Source: Epiperipatus broadwayi (lineage: Eukaryota; Onychophora; Udeonychophora; Euonychophora; Peripatidae). From it: a stretch of DNA of 64,000 nt. Under the pieces are notes generated by a model, which made no database searches, was not told the DNA's origin, and saw only the letters and a list, made by a program, of their open reading frames with translations. The position numbers and the translations under genes were made by a program. Where the stretch lies: the NCBI GenBank assembly GCA_028023455.1, contig JAQFVV010000014.1, positions 2,669,336 through 2,733,335 of the forward strand, read 5' to 3'. Numbering within the stretch: the stretch's first letter is position 1; each line of letters begins with the position of its first letter. This document shows, one piece after another, positions 61,130 through 64,000 of this stretch.

Positions 61130-62045
61130 TGTCAAGTGAAAATGTACTAACAAGAAACCCAGTCATAAGTCTCAGTCTTCTCCAAAAACCGAAGGCTCAT
61201 AATGGGCTTGGACTACATTCAATATCCACATTCCTATTTCAAAGGACATATAATATACTAGTAAAATTATTTAGCCAAAACCTGTGTATGGAAAGCCCCT
61301 TGCCATTGGTGAAGGTAGAACCAACGGATCGTCCTCCACCCAAACAAACAAGCATTTGGTTTGCAACAACAAGTGTCAATGATTGTAGGGAAAACTAATA
61401 TATCAGCCACTATGTTTGCTTCAAGCTTAACTATTGGGAAGCATTTAGTATGACACAAAACAATGAGTTGACAGTGGAGAGTCTTCTCTCAATCAGCATT
61501 CCCAGGCTTGCTAGGTTGGCAAAAAGGATAAGACTCGAACCTAAGCTGGTGGATTTCCTGATAAAAATCAACCTTGGAGCCCTCCCAACATGCACCTTGC
61601 TGTGTTACAGGCAGGGATATAGAATAGATCCAATTTGCCCAATGTGTAATAAAAATGAAGAGACAATGAGTCATATCCTAGATCAATGTGAAATTCGGAA
61701 TAATCTTCGTTATTGTGCCCTTAAAAGATTCAGGGAAGCTGACATTACAGGTACAAATATCGCAAAGGTGGTAGAGTGGCCTTTAAAATTAGACTGGTCA
61801 CCTTTATAAATCTTGCTATATGGATAGTGAGAAATAAGAGAGTCTTTGACAATGGATTGAATAATAATCCAGAAGAGCTTTTTCTCAAGTTACTTTGTGA
61901 GGCCAAAGAATACGATTGGAAAGTATGCCAGCACTGGTTAGACAGTCAGACATGGGACCAACTGGAGATCTGAAGATAAAAACACTTAGATACTTATAGT
62001 ACTGCCCCACTTGAAAAAAATTATAAAGCCCATTAAATAAAATAA
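61130..62045 (+). pseudogene. LINE C-terminal region, same family as the 29.4-30.9 kb copy
   Basis: The segment starts at the post-thumb block SLLQKPKAHNGLGLHSISTF (compare KWNGLGLHAIHTF), followed by EPTDRPPPKQ, the same PTDRPPP linker seen in the other copy. After a frame break near 61400-61450 the second frame has RIRLEPKLVDFLIKINLGAL and the zinc-knuckle-like CPMCNKNEETMSHILDQC (Cx2Cx8Hx4C, identical spacing). Another frameshift near 61790 leads to FINLAIWIVRNKRVF and a stop at about 61973. About 70 bp of 3' UTR (TTATAAAGCCCATTAAATAA) resembles the other copy's 3' end. The reverse transcriptase palm and everything 5' of it are missing. It is GC-richer than its surroundings and only lightly mutated, so relatively young. 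Confidence 0.85.
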
Positions 62046-62454
62046 TGACTAATTGCTTTCCCCTCCACATTTATTTATTTACTAGATAAAATAACATTTC
62101 TTATTCAGATGATGGCAGTTGTATCAATACAATAATATTGCTAATTATAAATGAATAAACACACACACATACATCCAAATATGTACAATAATAATTTTAA
62201 TCATTTCTAAACAAAGAAATATATATGAAATATTGAAATAATTTATAAATATATTGTATAACTATAATAATTTCTTAGTAAGTTCTAAATTTAACAATGA
62301 ATTATTAAACTGTTACAAAATTAATAATGTCATTTTAGCCAACTGGATAAAAGTTATTAAATTAATTAATACAAATTTCTTTAAAATCCTTAAAAAAAAA
62401 TTTTTTTTTTCTTTTCTTTTCCTTTTACCATTCACAGGAATCAACTGCAAAACC

Positions 62455-62660
62455 TCATGGCAGAGTGATTAGAGCAACTACTTTACTTGTTTACAATTGT
62501 GTTTTTGATTCAGAATGCATAATTTTTTGAAAAATTTTCAGGTTATGAAAAAAGATTAGGATTACTTTTCCAACTAAATTTTTCACAGGCAACACAGTTA
62601 GGCATCTAAATATTGACTGTTAAATGGATATCTAGCTATTGTAAGCAAAAGACTAAAAGT
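62455..62660 (+). repeat. tRNA-derived SINE-like repeat
   Basis: CATGGCAGAGTGATTAGAGCA is a good tRNA A-box context, and GTGTTTTTGATTCAGAATGC holds a degraded B box about 40 bp later. The body ends with AACACAGTTAGGCATCTAAA, then TTAAATGGATATCTAGCTATT, which matches the dispersed block at about 35040-35095 and 36270-36335. It is thus the only one of the three with a discernible head. Confidence 0.5.
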
Positions 62661-64000
62661 TCCAGATTAATAATGGTTAAACATTAGAATGTCCATGCAC
62701 TGTCTGAAAAGAGAGGAAAAACGTGTAGTAAGTTGTAGCATTCAAATTATTGGTAAAGAGATGTTATCTTCCTATGGATGCTGAGCCTATAATTTTCTTC
62801 ATCTTTATCCAATAACGTTTTCATTCTTCATCAGTCATTTTCCTTTAAATAGACACTAATTCACTTTTTTTTGACTTCCTCAAAAAAAAAAAAAAAAAAC
62901 AACAACAAAAACAAACAAACAATCCATATCCTTATTTCAATAAAGTTATCTTGCTAACTTATAAAAAACCTTTATTTAAAAAAAAAAAAAAATCCTTTTC
63001 TTGCCGTTTATATTGACAGAAGTACTAATCACTTTATAATTTCTTAATCAAACTATCAATTTTTAATTTTTTATCCTTTCCATCAATCTTGATTGTTTTA
63101 AATTCCACTACACAAAAAAATTAATGTATATGGAGATATGTTTAACTTACTATATATATATATATATGTCTGTGAAGTGTACATATAATTAGTATATGCA
63201 AATTTAATTACAGTTGTTTCCGAGAATTATAATAATTAAATATAAAAAAAACCAAAACAAAAATAAAACCAAAACAAACACTGATTATCTATTTTTGTTT
63301 TATTTTGTAATTTAAAAAAAAAATCAGTAATACAGTATTAATTCAGTTTCTTCCTTATAAATATTTGAAAATAGTGTTTCAAACTATAAATTAACTATCT
63401 AAATATGTGAAAAGTGTTGTTAATAATAATGAAAGTTTATCTGTCACAGTTCATGATTACTCTAATCTATGATTAACAATCACACCTTGCTCTGGAGCTG
63501 GTATTTCTCATTAGAGATCAGCTTAATCTAAGTTGATTTGTTGCCACAGGTTACATGGTCAAAACCTGCCATTTTCCTATTTGCCTCGTGCATAAGTCAG
63601 CCATTATTTTAAACAACAACTTGAACATTTTCCTATAAGGAATTTATTGAAGTGATACATGCTTTTAAAAAAAAAAAACGATAAAAAATGTATATGTTCT
63701 TAGTCTTGATAGTTAGAAAGACCAATGAAAAAAAAAGTGGAAAAAAAAAAGTTTTAAATCGAATTTGATACAAGTTAAAACAATAATTACCACATCTTTC
63801 TGGGTCATTAACACATTCTACAGCATTTTAATTAGATAATTAGAAGGTTCTTTCAAAGCGGTGCCAATGACAATTTCAAAATACATCTCTCCTACTAAGG
63901 ATAGGAAGTTTATATTTGAAGCTTTTAAAAACTAATGAGGTGCCGGATAGACGTAAAAAAGTTCAGAAGTCTATAATTATCACGCCGCAAGTGATGGTAT
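62661..64000. other. AT-rich non-coding DNA with A-rich simple repeats
   Basis: Poly-A/AAAC stretches lie at 62882-62921, 62977-62991 and 63247-63280, and a TA run at 63152-63168. No gene or transposon signature was seen. The last 60 bp (GAGGTGCCGGATAGACGT and TATCACGCCGCAAGTGATGG) are GC-richer and may start another feature outside the window. Confidence 0.45.

Overview
The window is a very AT-rich (roughly three quarters A+T) stretch of animal nuclear DNA. It has no operons, no long single-copy ORF and no recognisable host protein domain. What can be identified is almost all transposable-element debris: RTE-like LINEs with an APE endonuclease, a second LINE family resembling the L1/Tx1 group, Penelope-like elements (PLEs) with GIY-YIG endonucleases, two short hAT elements with perfect 8-bp target duplications, a decayed mariner, tRNA-derived SINE-like repeats, foldback/MITE-like inverted repeats and very long (ATT)n arrays. 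This mixture suggests an invertebrate metazoan, plausibly a lophotrochozoan such as a cephalopod mollusc. The taxon is an inference, not something the sequence proves. Layout: 1-10 kb holds a foldback element, a complex inverted element (about 4.6-5.9 kb), a decayed but nearly collinear RTE LINE (about 6.0-8.4 kb) and an inverted pair of PLE 3' ends (8.6-10.0 kb). 10-15 kb is the stretch with least recognisable repeat; it carries a TATA box at 10989 and, about 460 bp downstream, a short ATG-initiated lysine-rich ORF ending in a plausible splice donor, the only candidate for a host promoter and first exon. 15.4-18.0 kb is a second, larger inverted PLE pair (arms about 1.1 kb). 18-27.2 kb has a clean RTE 3' fragment, a 366-bp hAT, a tRNA-like retroposon with a 12-bp target duplication, several foldback elements and the mariner relic. 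29.0-34.6 kb has two long (ATT)n arrays bracketing a well-preserved LINE 3' half, and next to it an older copy of what looks like the same family. 35-50 kb is largely plain AT-rich DNA with SINE-like repeats, a diverged tandem array near 47.7-48.1 kb and direct repeats. 50-64 kb has a second hAT element, related foldback elements, an RTE endonuclease fragment, a third PLE-like inverted pair and a third LINE copy (about 61.1-62.0 kb). No coding region here looks functional as a host gene. The transposon coding regions are truncated, frameshifted or interrupted. The most useful observations are the repeated tail-outward inverted pairing of PLE ends, the LINE cut inside its YxDD motif and joined to an (AAT)n tract, and the two hAT insertions whose boundaries can be set to the base. 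All boundaries of diverged repeats are by-eye estimates.
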